Assembly (NCBI GenBank): GCA_946404865.1
Contig: CAMJFC010000007.1
Location: 18,297 to 82,296 of the forward strand
DNA length: 64,000 nucleotides
Direction: 5' to 3'
From: an uncultured Prevotellaceae bacterium
GTDB lineage: Bacteria; Bacteroidota; Bacteroidia; Bacteroidales; Bacteroidaceae
In this document: piece by piece, positions 45,566 to 54,717 of the stretch
Layout: the number at the start of each line of letters is the position of its first letter
Numbering within the stretch: the stretch's first letter is position 1
Notes under the pieces: generated by a model
Told to the model about the DNA's origin: nothing
Seen by the model: only the letters and a program-made list of their open reading frames with translations
The model's database searches: none
Made by a program: the position numbers and the translations under genes

Positions 45566-46861
45566 ATGACACCGCAAAAATCAGCTTTCACCGCCCTCAT
45601 TGTGGCTATCACACTGTCAGTATTCATCCTTTTCCCCTTGAATCTCGCAGCGAAGAACCCTGCATCGCCTCCTGACCGGTGGCCTGACGGTACCCCCATC
45701 GACACATGGTTCAGCGATACCACCCGCATTGATGTGGCGTCGCTCGGCCGGCAGTACGTCATCACCGACTATGGTGTGCAAACTGACAGCACCCTGCTGC
45801 AGACCGAAGCCATACAAGGTGTGATTGACCGCGCTGCCCAAGAGGGTGGGGGCGTGGTCGTCGTGCCCCGCGGCACATTCCTCACGGGAGCACTCTTCTT
45901 CCGTCAAGGCACGCACCTGCACCTGAAAGAGGGAGGCGTGCTCAAAGGCATCGATGCCATCAAGCATTACCCCATCGGACGCACACGCATGGAGGGACAG
46001 ACACTCAATTACTTCGCCGCCTTGGTCAATGCCGATGGCATCGACGGTTTCACTATCACGGGCAAGGGCACCATCAACGGCAACGGACTGCGCTTCTGGG
46101 AGGAGTTCTGGTTGCGGAGGCGTTTCAACCCACAGTGTACCAACCTCGAGGCGCTGCGACCGCGGTTGGTCTATCTCTCCAACTGCCGTAATGTGCAGGT
46201 CCAAGACGTGCACCTCATCAATAGTGCTTTTTGGACCAACCATCTCTATCGTTGCGAGCGGGTGAAGTATCTCGGTTGCACCATCTACGCACCGCATACC
46301 CCCGCGGATGCGAAGGCACCGTCGAGTGATGCCATCGACTTAGATGTGTGTCACGATGTGCTGATTCACGGTTGTGATATCAGTGTCAATGACGATGCCG
46401 TGGTGTTAAAAGGAGGCAAGGGCACGTGGGCGGACCAAGACCCTGACAATGGTCCGAATGAGCGTATCATCGTGCAGCAATGCCATTATGGATTCGTTCA
46501 TGGCTGTCTGACCTTTGGAAGCGAGTCCATTTACGACAGGAATGTCATCTTGCGCAACTGCAAGGTAGAGGAGGCACAACGTGTGCTGTGGTTGAAGATG
46601 CGGCCCGATACCCCCCAGCATTATGAGTATGTCAAGGTGGAAGGAATCACCGGTTCGTGTGGCAGTTTCCTTTTTATCCATCCATGGACACAATTTTATA
46701 AGCCAGGCGACCGACCAGACATGCCGCTCTCGCTGTGCAACAATATCACAATCAAACAAATTAACATGACTTGCGGCCAATTCCTGAATGTGAAGACATC
46801 AGATAAATATGTGTTGAAGGACTTCACCCTCGACGGTGCCCCGTTGTCCTTTGAACAATAA
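45566..46861 (+). CDS. Glycoside hydrolase family 28 (polygalacturonase-like)
   Basis: A 431-aa secreted enzyme from the ATG at 45566, with a hydrophobic signal segment (SAFTALIVAITLSVFILFP). The rest is a right-handed beta-helix of the GH28 kind: TGALFFRQGTHLHLKEGGVLKG, GKGTINGNG, SSDAIDLDVCHDVLIHGCDI, and the catalytic Asp pair in VNDDAVVLKGGKG. The canonical GHG is replaced by VHGCLTFGSES, as in Bacteroidales relatives acting on rhamnogalacturonan or other galacturonides. It probably cleaves a pectin in the periplasm; exact bond unknown. The repeat-derived first residues in the track are excluded. Confidence 0.85.
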   Translation: MTPQKSAFTALIVAITLSVFILFPLNLAAKNPASPPDRWPDGTPIDTWFSDTTRIDVASLGRQYVITDYGVQTDSTLLQTEAIQGVIDRAAQEGGGVVVVPRGTFLTGALFFRQGTHLHLKEGGVLKGIDAIKHYPIGRTRMEGQTLNYFAALVNADGIDGFTITGKGTINGNGLRFWEEFWLRRRFNPQCTNLEALRPRLVYLSNCRNVQVQDVHLINSAFWTNHLYRCERVKYLGCTIYAPHTPADAKAPSSDAIDLDVCHDVLIHGCDISVNDDAVVLKGGKGTWADQDPDNGPNERIIVQQCHYGFVHGCLTFGSESIYDRNVILRNCKVEEAQRVLWLKMRPDTPQHYEYVKVEGITGSCGSFLFIHPWTQFYKPGDRPDMPLSLCNNITIKQINMTCGQFLNVKTSDKYVLKDFTLDGAPLSFEQ

Positions 46862-46896
46862 AACGGGCAAGAACATATCCCATGAATGACAATTGT

Positions 46897-47018
46897 TCGG
46901 TCATAAACCTCAACAACTCGTCAAAATTCAAAACTCAACATTCAAAATTCAGCAATTCTTCATCGCCGAAGGCGACCATTCAACATTCAACATTCAAAAC
47001 TCAACATTCAACATTCAT
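46897..47018. repeat. CAACATT-rich dispersed element, copy 3
   Basis: Begins TTCGGTCATAAACCTCAACAA like the copy at 35507, then CAAAATTCAAAACTCAACATT runs and the mini-hairpin ATCGCCGAAGGCGA. Its 3' end touches the stop codon of the minus-strand zinc-ribbon gene. Confidence 0.75.
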
Positions 47019-47743
47019 TCCACCTTCAGATGCTCACGGTTTACGTACGACGGGTGGTCGAGCAACCGGCGTTTCAGATGCCAGAAATAGAAGATGGTAA
47101 TCAGTCCGATGGCTGCGTCCACCTCGAGGCTGTTTCCTGACATGTGGAGCAGGAAGTTAAACACCAAATGGAGTAGAGCCGCGAGTGCCATGAGACCACC
47201 CGTCATTGACAGGTCGCTGTCGAACACGTTGTATAGTCGTACACCCAGGACGATGGCACTCAGTTCGCCCATGACAAGCCACGAAGCCATGAAATAGAAC
47301 AGTTTGGGACGTTGCTCCTCGGCGGGGATACCATAGTTAGTGACCATATAGGCGACAACCAGATGGTACATCAACAATAGCAGCAGTGTAAGCCAGCAGT
47401 TGATGGTCAGGTGCCGGTATTCGAAGCGCAAACCATACATCAGCGCGAAGAGCAGAAGGCTCTCACCGATGGTTTTCAAGATATGCCCTATTGCCAAGAT
47501 ATTATGCCAAGGAATGAAATTGATGTCGATACCACGGTTGGTCAGAAATAGGAAAATCTGGCCTAAAGCCGCAAGGAGAAATGCCAGCGTGGTAAGTTTA
47601 TTTGACCATGGCGATTGGACATGGTCGATAAAATTGCTGCTGTTTAACTCTTTCAGGTGCAGTTCCCATTCACATTTCTGACAAACGAGGTCTTCCTCTT
47701 CTATAGGAGCGCCGCAGTGTGGACATTTGGTAGTCGTCTTCAT
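47015..47743 (-). CDS. Zinc-ribbon integral membrane protein, uncharacterised
   Basis: A 242-aa protein. An N-terminal zinc ribbon (CPHCGAP ... CQKC, residues 8-27) is followed by about six hydrophobic segments from residue 50 onward (TTLAFLLAALGQIFLFL, LTLLLLLMYHLVVAYMV, GLMALAALLHLVFNFLL). No enzymatic motif is recognised. A minus-strand -7 element TAATTTTG (47772-47779) lies 28 nt upstream of the start. The last codons overlap the repeat at 46897-47018. The role is unknown; it interrupts the pectin genes and may be unrelated to them. Confidence 0.7.
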   Translation of the reverse strand: MKTTTKCPHCGAPIEEEDLVCQKCEWELHLKELNSSNFIDHVQSPWSNKLTTLAFLLAALGQIFLFLTNRGIDINFIPWHNILAIGHILKTIGESLLLFALMYGLRFEYRHLTINCWLTLLLLLMYHLVVAYMVTNYGIPAEEQRPKLFYFMASWLVMGELSAIVLGVRLYNVFDSDLSMTGGLMALAALLHLVFNFLLHMSGNSLEVDAAIGLITIFYFWHLKRRLLDHPSYVNREHLKVE

Positions 47744-47992
47744 GATGATTCATTGAATGATTTTGAGCGCGCAAAATTAACTAAAAAATACCGAAAAGCG
47801 CATGTTTTCTCCGTGTTTTGGCGAGTTTTGTGTTATTTGTATATAATTAACATTTTTGTTGACGGATTGAAGAACCATTTTTCCCGTATTTTTTGCACCG
47901 ATTTTTTATGAAATGTCAGGTGATGGCATTTGAAATGGTGAAGGTGGTACCGTGGTATCCATGAGAATTGGACGGTAACTAAATAATCTGGC

Positions 47993-48667
47993 TCATCCTA
48001 TCAGCCGTTTGATTTGTTGGTCGGTTGCCCCTGGTAATAACTGGTGAAAATGGTCTGACAATCGTTGGTACGACTCCTCGGGCGAGCGGCTGCAAAGGCA
48101 GGCATCACGCCCGAGAAGCTGTTCCGGCGTGTTGAGCAAAGCCCAACCCCAACCATATTCCTTGCCGTGGCGGTCGGTGGGATAGACGAAATCCTCCGTC
48201 ACGATGTAGCACCCCATCTGCAAACGGGTGATGAAGGTGTCGAAACGGCTCCGCATCTTCGGACCCGTGAAACCGCAGGCAGCACGCAATTCACGTGTAA
48301 TCATACTACCCTCTACGCGCAAGGTGGTGAGGATGGCTTCTTCGATGCTCCCCTCTTCTGGCGCTGGATGCGTATGGCGCCGCCAGTTATAGAAATCAGA
48401 CCACCATGTCTGGCTGATGAACCCCGCCTTCTTGTCGAAAAACTTCCCATAGACGCAGTGCCCTTCCGTCACCACCGACCCTTTCCATTTCCACAGCGGC
48501 CAGTCCCATCCTCCGTCGGGCAGTATCACATATCGGCAGTCGTCTGCCACCATGGCTTCGGCGGAATAGCCTGCTATACCACTGTCTAAGAGCGGAAGAA
48601 ACCCGATTTGTTCTATCACCGCCATCAAGTCGGCAGCAGAGTGTATGTCGTTATAAGTCCTTTTCAT
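47993..48667 (-). CDS. AlkZ-related protein, uncharacterised
   Basis: A 224-aa cytoplasmic protein. I believe this type is annotated as AlkZ-related in Bacteroidales, because of distant likeness to the winged-helix DNA glycosylase AlkZ/YcaQ. Visible are GGWDWPLWKWKG, GEITRE-like ITRELRAACGFTG as a winged helix, and TRLQMGCYIVTEDF. The catalytic QxQ/QxD motif of AlkZ is not seen, so glycosylase activity is not supported. The start at 48667 (MKRTYNDIHSA) is chosen because a minus-strand -7 TAAATTTG (48674-48681) lies within the track's upstream extension; the leader would be almost absent. Confidence 0.6.
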   Translation of the reverse strand: MKRTYNDIHSAADLMAVIEQIGFLPLLDSGIAGYSAEAMVADDCRYVILPDGGWDWPLWKWKGSVVTEGHCVYGKFFDKKAGFISQTWWSDFYNWRRHTHPAPEEGSIEEAILTTLRVEGSMITRELRAACGFTGPKMRSRFDTFITRLQMGCYIVTEDFVYPTDRHGKEYGWGWALLNTPEQLLGRDACLCSRSPEESYQRLSDHFHQLLPGATDQQIKRLIG

Positions 48668-48784
48668 CGACTGCAAATTTACGACTTTTTCGGTTTTCTC
48701 GTATCTTTCGAGCACAAAAACTATCAATATCACGAGCCATCATCTCATTCCGTGTCACTATTTTAGTGGAATCATGCGATTTTA

Positions 48785-48816
48785 TTTGTTTTTTTCAGTC
48801 TTTTGCTCTATTTTTG
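48785..48816 (+). promoter_or_regulatory. Promoter of the GH95 gene
   Basis: -33 TTTG (48785-48788) and -7 TATTTTTG (48809-48816), 20 bp apart, 24 nt before the ATG. Confidence 0.7.
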
Positions 48817-48840
48817 CAAATGTTTATCCAAGATTGAATC

Positions 48841-51348
48841 ATGAACAGGTTTTTCTCCTTTTTGCTGTTTTTGCTGACCCCTATATGTCTCAGCGCACAA
48901 AATTACACATTGAAGTATTTTGAACCGGCTAAAAGTTGGCTGCAAGCCCTGCCCGTTGGCAATGGCCATCTGGGTGCCATGGTTTATGGACGCTGTGATG
49001 AGGAGGTGATAGCCCTCAATGAGGACACTTTCTGGAGCGGTGCTCCCCATGACAACAACTCTTCTGAGGCCGTTGACCATCTCGCAGAGGTGCGCCAACT
49101 CATCTTCGACGGGAAGGAAGAGGATGCCGCAAAACTCATCAACCAATATTTCATCAAAGGGCCGCACGGACAGCGGTTCCTGCCCATGGCGGAGTTGTAT
49201 ATCCGCACCGGGATGGGGCAGCCCACGGGCTATCACCGCTTTCTCTATCTTGACAGGGCGGTGGCGGAAACCTGGTGCCATCCTTCATTGGAGGAGAACT
49301 GCAAATATACCGTCTTCGCATCCATGGCCGATGATGTATTGGTGGTGCATTTGGCTACAGAAGGCTCGGCACGGCTGCAATTCACGTTCGGCTTGCGCAG
49401 TCAGCTGCCCGCTACCCACCGCGTGGACGGACAGACGCTGATCACTACCATCGACGGGGTGGAGCATGAGGGTATACCAAGAGCGCTCAAGGCAGAGTGC
49501 CGGGTGAAGGTGGAGTGTAACGGTCAGGTGAGTGGCGGCACCGAGAGCATCAATGTGTCTGATGCCACAGAGGCCACCCTTTACATCGCTGCCGCTACCA
49601 ACTATGTCAACTATCACGATGTGAGCGGAGATGCCTCAGCCAAGAACGAGGCCACGTTGAATGCCATCAAGAAACTCTCGTATGAAAAACTCTTGAAACG
49701 GCATGAGAAAAAATACCAAGAACAGTACAACCGGGTGAGCCTGACCTTGAATGACTCGCCTTTCAGAATGGGGCAACCAAGCCTTGAAGCAACGGATAAG
49801 CGTGTGGTGAACTCATCGAAGACCGCTGACCCCGGACTGATTGCCTTGATGTTCCAATACGGACGTTATCTGCTCATCAGCAGTTCGCAACCGGGCACTC
49901 AGCCTGCCAATCTGCAAGGACTGTGGAACGACCAGTTCAATGCACCGTGGGATTCGAAATATACCATCAACATCAATGCCGAGATGAACTACTGGCCCTC
50001 GGACGTATGCAACCTGTCAGAGACGCAACAGCCCCTCTTCGAACTGATTAAGGACCTGAGTGAGACGGGTGCGGTGACTGCCCGGCAGATGTATCAGTGC
50101 GGCGGATGGATGGCACACCACAACACCGACTTGTGGCGTATCGCCGGACCCGTTGACGGGGCAGAGTGGGGCATGTTCCCCAATGGCGGCGCATGGCTCG
50201 CAACGCATCTCTGGCAGCACTATCTCTTCACGGGCGACAAGGCGTTTCTCCGACAGTGGTATCCGGTCATCAAAGGCACCGCCGACTTCTATCTCGACTA
50301 TCTGCAAAAGCATCCGCAGTACGGATGGCTGGTGGCCGTGCCGTCGGTGTCGCCTGAGCACGGGCCGATGGGTAAACGCACGGCTGTGACTGCGGGTTGT
50401 ACCATGGACAACCAGATTGTGTTTGACGCGCTGAGCAATACGCTGGCCGCCGCGCGCATCCTCGGCGAACCGACTGACTATCAACAGCGGCTGAAAACCG
50501 TTATCGACCAACTGCCGCCGATGCAGATAGGACGGCACGGGCAGTTACAGGAGTGGTTGATTGACGGCGATGACCCGAAGGACGAGCACCGCCATATCTC
50601 GCATCTCTACGGACTATACCCCTCGAACCAGATATCGCCTTATAGCCATCCCGAACTCTTTGCCGCGGCGGCCAACACCCTCCAGCAGCGCGGCGACATG
50701 GCCACGGGGTGGAGCCTCGGATGGAAAATCAATTTCTGGGCCCGTATGCTCGACGGCAATCACGCCTACCGCATCATCTCTAATATGTTGCACCTCATGC
50801 CGCCGCCGGGATTGGAGGGTGACTATTTTAAAGAGAACACCAGGGAGGAGGTGGCCAAAGGACGCACTTATCCCAACCTCTTTGATGCTCATCCCCCGTT
50901 CCAGATTGATGGCAATTTCGGCTTTACGGCAGGTGTGGCTGAGATGCTGCTCCAGAGCCATGACGGCGCCGTTCATCTCTTGCCCGCTGTGCCCGACAGC
51001 AGTTGGGGAGGCGAGGTCAAAGGTCTGAAAGCACGAGGCGGTTTCATCGTTGATGAGAAATGGAGCAGTATGTCGTCCGGGCAACCTACGGTGTCGGCTA
51101 CCATCCGCAGCACTCTTGGTGGCACGCTCCGTCTGCGTTCCTATTGGCCGCTGAAAGGCAAAGGACTGAAACCCGCCAGCGGTTCATGTCCCAATCCTCT
51201 GCTTGCAGGGGCGACAATCAAGAATCCGTTGGTATCGGAAGAACTCACTTCGGCGCCTGTCCCCTCGCTCCGCCCGGTGTATGAATACGATGTGGAGACA
51301 CAGAAAGGACAAGTGGTGGAGGTGAAGACGTTGAACGTTGAACGTTGA
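48841..51348 (+). CDS. Glycoside hydrolase family 95 (alpha-L-fucosidase/galactosidase type)
   Basis: An 835-aa secreted enzyme. Signal peptide [20 protein letters not shown]. The N-terminal beta-sandwich begins [14 protein letters not shown] with [13 protein letters not shown]. The (alpha/alpha)6 barrel carries GH95 hallmarks: [16 protein letters not shown] (catalytic Asn region), [34 protein letters not shown] and [21 protein letters not shown]. Family members remove terminal L-fucose or L-galactose; L-galactose occurs in rhamnogalacturonan II, which fits the rhamnose and pectin genes nearby. The C-terminus ([11 protein letters not shown]) runs into a GTTGAACGTTGAAC repeat that supplies its last codons and stop. 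Confidence 0.9.
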   Translation: MNRFFSFLLFLLTPICLSAQNYTLKYFEPAKSWLQALPVGNGHLGAMVYGRCDEEVIALNEDTFWSGAPHDNNSSEAVDHLAEVRQLIFDGKEEDAAKLINQYFIKGPHGQRFLPMAELYIRTGMGQPTGYHRFLYLDRAVAETWCHPSLEENCKYTVFASMADDVLVVHLATEGSARLQFTFGLRSQLPATHRVDGQTLITTIDGVEHEGIPRALKAECRVKVECNGQVSGGTESINVSDATEATLYIAAATNYVNYHDVSGDASAKNEATLNAIKKLSYEKLLKRHEKKYQEQYNRVSLTLNDSPFRMGQPSLEATDKRVVNSSKTADPGLIALMFQYGRYLLISSSQPGTQPANLQGLWNDQFNAPWDSKYTININAEMNYWPSDVCNLSETQQPLFELIKDLSETGAVTARQMYQCGGWMAHHNTDLWRIAGPVDGAEWGMFPNGGAWLATHLWQHYLFTGDKAFLRQWYPVIKGTADFYLDYLQKHPQYGWLVAVPSVSPEHGPMGKRTAVTAGCTMDNQIVFDALSNTLAAARILGEPTDYQQRLKTVIDQLPPMQIGRHGQLQEWLIDGDDPKDEHRHISHLYGLYPSNQISPYSHPELFAAAANTLQQRGDMATGWSLGWKINFWARMLDGNHAYRIISNMLHLMPPPGLEGDYFKENTREEVAKGRTYPNLFDAHPPFQIDGNFGFTAGVAEMLLQSHDGAVHLLPAVPDSSWGGEVKGLKARGGFIVDEKWSSMSSGQPTVSATIRSTLGGTLRLRSYWPLKGKGLKPASGSCPNPLLAGATIKNPLVSEELTSAPVPSLRPVYEYDVETQKGQVVEVKTLNVER

Positions 51349-51760
51349 ACATTGAACTCTCGTTCGGTCGGATTCGCAATCCGACCGCATGGAGTATAAG
51401 CATTTGCAATGCGAAATAACTTTGGCGGATTGCGATTGGCTTTCCCTTCGGCCGCCGACCGTTGGTTCCACTCGAACGAAAGTATTTAGTGTACCGTGTT
51501 TAGTTTTCGTGGCATATCTCCTGCCCCTTGTCCCCTGCCCCTTGCCCCCAGACTACCTCCATTTGTCGTGACCGGCGTGCTAATCAATTCCCCCTCAAAG
51601 TTAGAGGGGGTGGATTCCTCCCCTGCCCGAGGGGAGGTGGCCAAAGGCCGGAGGAGAGGGAGAGGCCGGGGGCGTGTGTCCGTTTTGGCCGGAGGCCGTG
51701 GGCGTGTGTCGCGTTTAATGACAACTTCTTCATCCGTTTTTGTACGTATTTAGAATGTTT
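51349..51760. other. Gene-free stretch with palindromes and G/C-rich repeats
   Basis: Holds a perfect 10-bp palindrome with 3-nt loop, CGGTCGGATT-CGC-AATCCGACCG (51365-51387), a run of CTGCCCCTTGTCCCCTGCCCC, and nested G/C-rich inverted repeats at 51590-51690 (CCCCCTCAAAGTTAGAGGGGG, CTCCCCTGCCCGAGGGGAGG) of the family that overlaps gene ends elsewhere. No ORF with believable composition. Confidence 0.65.
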
Positions 51761-51976
51761 TTCGTAACTTTGGCTTCGCCGAAGTTACTGGCACTCGGTC
51801 AAGCAAAAGAAAAAGGGATTTTTCTTTTGCTTGACACTCGTTTTTTCGTAACTTTGCCACGTTGTGGCGAAGTTACTCTGTCTCGGCATAAAAAAGAAAC
51901 AGGTTTCTTTTGTTCTGCCCTCGACTTTTCGTAACTTTGCAGCGGAGTGCCATCAGCGGCACGAAAGGAGAGCACG
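51761..51976 (+). repeat. Three tandem promoter-hairpin units before the AAA/nuclease gene
   Basis: Units start at 51761, 51845 and 51928 (84- and 83-bp spacing), each opening TTCGTAACTTTG, which contains a -7-like TAACTTTG. Units 1 and 2 continue as a hairpin returning to AAGTTAC (e.g. GTAACTTTGGC-ttc-GCCGAAGTTAC). Each then has a second A/T-rich stem (AAGCAAAAGAAAAA / TTTTTCTTTTGCTT in unit 1) before a T run. The third unit leads straight into the gene, with a real Shine-Dalgarno AAAGGAG at 51964-51970, which is unusual in this genome. Confidence 0.75.
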
Positions 51977-53596
51977 ATGAAACAGGAAGAGAATAATCGC
52001 ATAGGCTATGCCGTGGGCGTGCATGAGTTTGACTGGATACGCGAACGCGGAGCGAGGTATGTCGATAAGACGGCATACGTCTATCGGATGGTTGCTACAG
52101 AAGCCAAATATTTCTTTTTAAGCCGGCCGCGGCGCTTCGGCAAGTCACTGCTGGTGGATACCCTGCGCTGCTACTTCGAGGGGCGCAAGGAACTGTTCGA
52201 GGGTTTGGCCATCTACGACATGGAGAAGGAGTGGCGCAAGTATCCCGTCATCCGCCTCGACCTGTCGCGCGGCAAGTATTTCGCGCGCGAAGAAGTGCAC
52301 CCCATCTTCAACAGCATCCTCAGCGACCATGAGCGGCGGTGGAATGTGACGTGCCGCGATGAATACAGCTATGGAGCCCGTCTGACAGACATCATACAGG
52401 CGGCGCACCAGCAGACGGGCGAGCGCGTGGTGGTGCTCATCGACGAGTACGACGCGCCGATGCTCGACAGCATCAACGACCACGCCCTGCAAGAATATAT
52501 CCGCAACCGTGTGCGCTCGCTCTTCTCGCCATTGAAGGAGCAGGCGCAGTATCTCAGGTTCGTCTTCCTGACGGGTATCTCGAAATTCTCGCAACTGTCG
52601 GTGTTCAGCGAGCTCAACAACCTGCAGCAGCTCACGTTCAACCCCGCCTACGAGGGCATCTGCGGCATCACCGAGGAGGAACTGCTCACGCAGCTGAAGC
52701 CCGATATCGAACTTCTGGTAGAGAAACAGAACCACCTTGACAGGCATGAAGGCATCACCCACACCTTCGACAGCATCGTGGCCGACCTGAAATACTGGTA
52801 CGACGGTTACCATTTCTCCAAGGAAATGACTGATGTCTATTGTCCGTGGAGTCTGATCAACGCCTTCTCCATGGGCGACATCATGAACTTCTGGTTCTCC
52901 TCTGGCACGCCCACCTCGCTCATCAACATCCTGCGCACGCGCACGAATATCTCGCTGACCGAGCTGGAGGGCTACACCGCCAAATTGTCCCGCTTCGACG
53001 CGCCCACCGAGCGCATCACCGACCCCATACCGGCGCTCTTCCAGAGCGGCTACCTGACGCTGAAAAGCTACGACAGACGGCGCAATCAGTGGACGCTGGG
53101 CTTCCCCAATGAAGAGGTGCGCGAGGGCTTCGCCCACAGCCTCTACCAATACTACATGGAGGACTACGTGGGCAGCGCCGACGCACTGGCCATCGCCTTC
53201 AACGACCTGCGGTTCCAAGACAAGACGTTCGAGCAGTTTGTCGAGGTCATACGCAAGTGGTATGCCGGAATACCGTATAGCATCACGGATAAGAACCAAA
53301 ACGAGCAGCTTTATCAGTCATTGCTCTATGCGGGTTTCCTCGCTGTGGGTGCCGACATCCAGGCCGAGGACCAGACCTCAGACGGACGGATGGACATCGC
53401 GCTGAAGTTGCCGCACGGCATCTACATTCTCGAACTGAAATACAATAAGAGTGCCGAGGAGGCCACCGACCAGATCATCGCCAAGGACTATGCCGTGCGC
53501 TTCGCCGCCGACACGCGCCCCGTCTATGCCGTGGGCATGAACATCAGCGCCGACCGCCGCACCATCGACCGCGCCAAGATTGTCAGGGTGAAGTAA
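51977..53596 (+). CDS. AAA-ATPase-like protein with C-terminal PD-(D/E)XK nuclease-like domain
   Basis: A 539-aa protein of the AAA-ATPase-like/PD-(D/E)XK family abundant in Bacteroidales. N-terminal module GVHEFDWIRERGARYVDKT, Walker-A-like SRPRRFGKSLLVDTL (about residues 46-60), Walker B VVLIDEYDAPM (about 150), sensor VFLTGISKFSQLSVFSELN. The C-terminal nuclease-like core is GRMDIALK ... YILELKYNK (about 470-495), giving Asp...Glu-x-Lys. The biological role of the family is unclear; proposals include mobile-element or defence functions. The start is fixed by an AAAGGAG ribosome-binding site 6 nt upstream. Upstream lie three tandem repeats specific to this gene. Confidence 0.88.
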   Translation: MKQEENNRIGYAVGVHEFDWIRERGARYVDKTAYVYRMVATEAKYFFLSRPRRFGKSLLVDTLRCYFEGRKELFEGLAIYDMEKEWRKYPVIRLDLSRGKYFAREEVHPIFNSILSDHERRWNVTCRDEYSYGARLTDIIQAAHQQTGERVVVLIDEYDAPMLDSINDHALQEYIRNRVRSLFSPLKEQAQYLRFVFLTGISKFSQLSVFSELNNLQQLTFNPAYEGICGITEEELLTQLKPDIELLVEKQNHLDRHEGITHTFDSIVADLKYWYDGYHFSKEMTDVYCPWSLINAFSMGDIMNFWFSSGTPTSLINILRTRTNISLTELEGYTAKLSRFDAPTERITDPIPALFQSGYLTLKSYDRRRNQWTLGFPNEEVREGFAHSLYQYYMEDYVGSADALAIAFNDLRFQDKTFEQFVEVIRKWYAGIPYSITDKNQNEQLYQSLLYAGFLAVGADIQAEDQTSDGRMDIALKLPHGIYILELKYNKSAEEATDQIIAKDYAVRFAADTRPVYAVGMNISADRRTIDRAKIVRVK

Positions 53597-53650
53597 AAGT
53601 AAAAAAGTAAAGAAGTAAAAAAGTAAAGAAGTAAAGAAGTAAAATTAGGC
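53597..53650. repeat. AAGTAAAAAAGTAAAG tandem repeat
   Basis: Eight or so copies of AAGTAAA(A/G) right after the stop codon of the ATPase gene; it extends the codons GTGAAGTAA at the gene end. Probably slippage-generated; no function inferred. Confidence 0.7.
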
Positions 53651-53792
53651 GTTGGTTTGATGCAAAAACAAGGTGCGCTACGACTATAGTCTAAACTCCC
53701 AAACTTCCAAACTCCCAAACTCCAAAGAGTAAGCGGAGCTTGCGAAAGTTGAATATAATGACACTTTATTGTAACATTAAAATATTATCTTT

Positions 53793-54464
53793 ATGAAAAA
53801 AATGATTTTGATGGCCCTCTTAGCAATGGCTGTCACAAGCGTGAAAGCACAGTATGAACCCGGCAGGTGGTCGTTGAAACCCTTTGCTGCCCTCGGCTTC
53901 AGTACCCTCTCTAACATGGAGGCCCTGCCTCTGTTTCCCGGTGTGAAACTGGATAAAAAGATAGCCGCCGCCGCGCGGTCGGGCTTGGTCGTCGAATATC
54001 AGGTGGCTGAGCGCGTCGGCATCGAGGCGGGACTGATGTACGGCATGCAAGGCTGCGGCTGGGACGACTACAAGGCCGGTGACAACAAACTCGAAGACTT
54101 CGGACTCGAACTGCAGTACATACAGGTGCCTGTGGCTGCAAATATCTATCTGGTGAAGGGCCTGGCGCTGAAAGCCGGTGTGCAGGTGGGCTTCCTGACT
54201 TCGGCCGACGTGAAGTACACCACCGAGACGAAGATAAACGGTTATGACACCACTTCGGACACGAGAATCGATTTCAAGAAAGAGTGCAACACGGTAGATG
54301 TGTCTATCCCCGTGGGCCTGTCGTATGAGTTTGACAGTCACTGGGTGATCGATGCCACCTACAACATCGGACTCACGAAGGTGAACAAAGACAGCGACCC
54401 CGACGGGAACGACCATAAAAACGGGGTGTTCTTCGTTGGCTTCGGCTACAAATTCGGGCTGTAA
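53793..54464 (+). CDS. Outer-membrane beta-barrel protein (PorT-like/OmpX-like)
   Basis: A 223-aa exported protein. Signal peptide MKKMILMALLAMAVTSVKAQ. The rest alternates polar and nonpolar residues in strand-like stretches (RSGLVVEYQVAERVGIEAGLMYGMQG, LQYIQVPVAANIYLVKGLALKAGVQVGFL) and ends in the aromatic barrel terminus VGFGYKFGL. This matches the small porin/outer-membrane beta-barrel family of Bacteroidota (8-stranded). Function unknown; a structural or binding role is likely. No operon partner; a terminator-like hairpin follows. Confidence 0.85.
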   Translation: MKKMILMALLAMAVTSVKAQYEPGRWSLKPFAALGFSTLSNMEALPLFPGVKLDKKIAAAARSGLVVEYQVAERVGIEAGLMYGMQGCGWDDYKAGDNKLEDFGLELQYIQVPVAANIYLVKGLALKAGVQVGFLTSADVKYTTETKINGYDTTSDTRIDFKKECNTVDVSIPVGLSYEFDSHWVIDATYNIGLTKVNKDSDPDGNDHKNGVFFVGFGYKFGL

Positions 54465-54578
54465 GAATGTTTAGTGTTGAGTGTTGAGTGTTTAGTGTTC
54501 TACACGGTTGAGGTAGTTTGGGCATGTTTCATCATATTTGCGAGTAGGGACAGGGCTCTCCTGCCCCCCTATTAGTAG

Positions 54579-54619
54579 CGATGCAGGGATGTGAAAAGAC
54601 ATCCCTGCATCGTATTTTT
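54579..54619 (+). terminator. Terminator after the barrel gene
   Basis: A perfect 14-bp stem CGATGCAGGGATGT/ACATCCCTGCATCG with 6-nt loop, followed by TATTTTT. It lies 114 nt after the stop codon. Confidence 0.75.
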
Positions 54620-54639
54620 GTATAGAGTGCTCAATGTTA

Positions 54640-54716
54640 ATGTGTAACGTTTTTTACGTTATTTACTTTATTAACGTTATTTACGTACGACGTTTTTAAC
54701 GTGCACGTTTTTTACG
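54640..54716. repeat. Degenerate ACGTTATTTACG repeats
   Basis: About eight ACGTT-containing short units (ACGTTTTTTACGTTATTTAC...) between the barrel gene's terminator and the convergent small secreted protein; similar in style to 15977-16115. Confidence 0.6.
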
Positions 54717-54717
54717 A

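Noticed and set aside
47993-48667. Active AlkZ DNA glycosylase
   Set aside because: Too short and no catalytic motif seen; kept as AlkZ-related only.
51496-51767. ORFs of 79-85 aa in the G/C-rich repeat zone
   Set aside because: Composition is that of the repeats (Gly/Arg/Pro-rich) with no start signal or domain.
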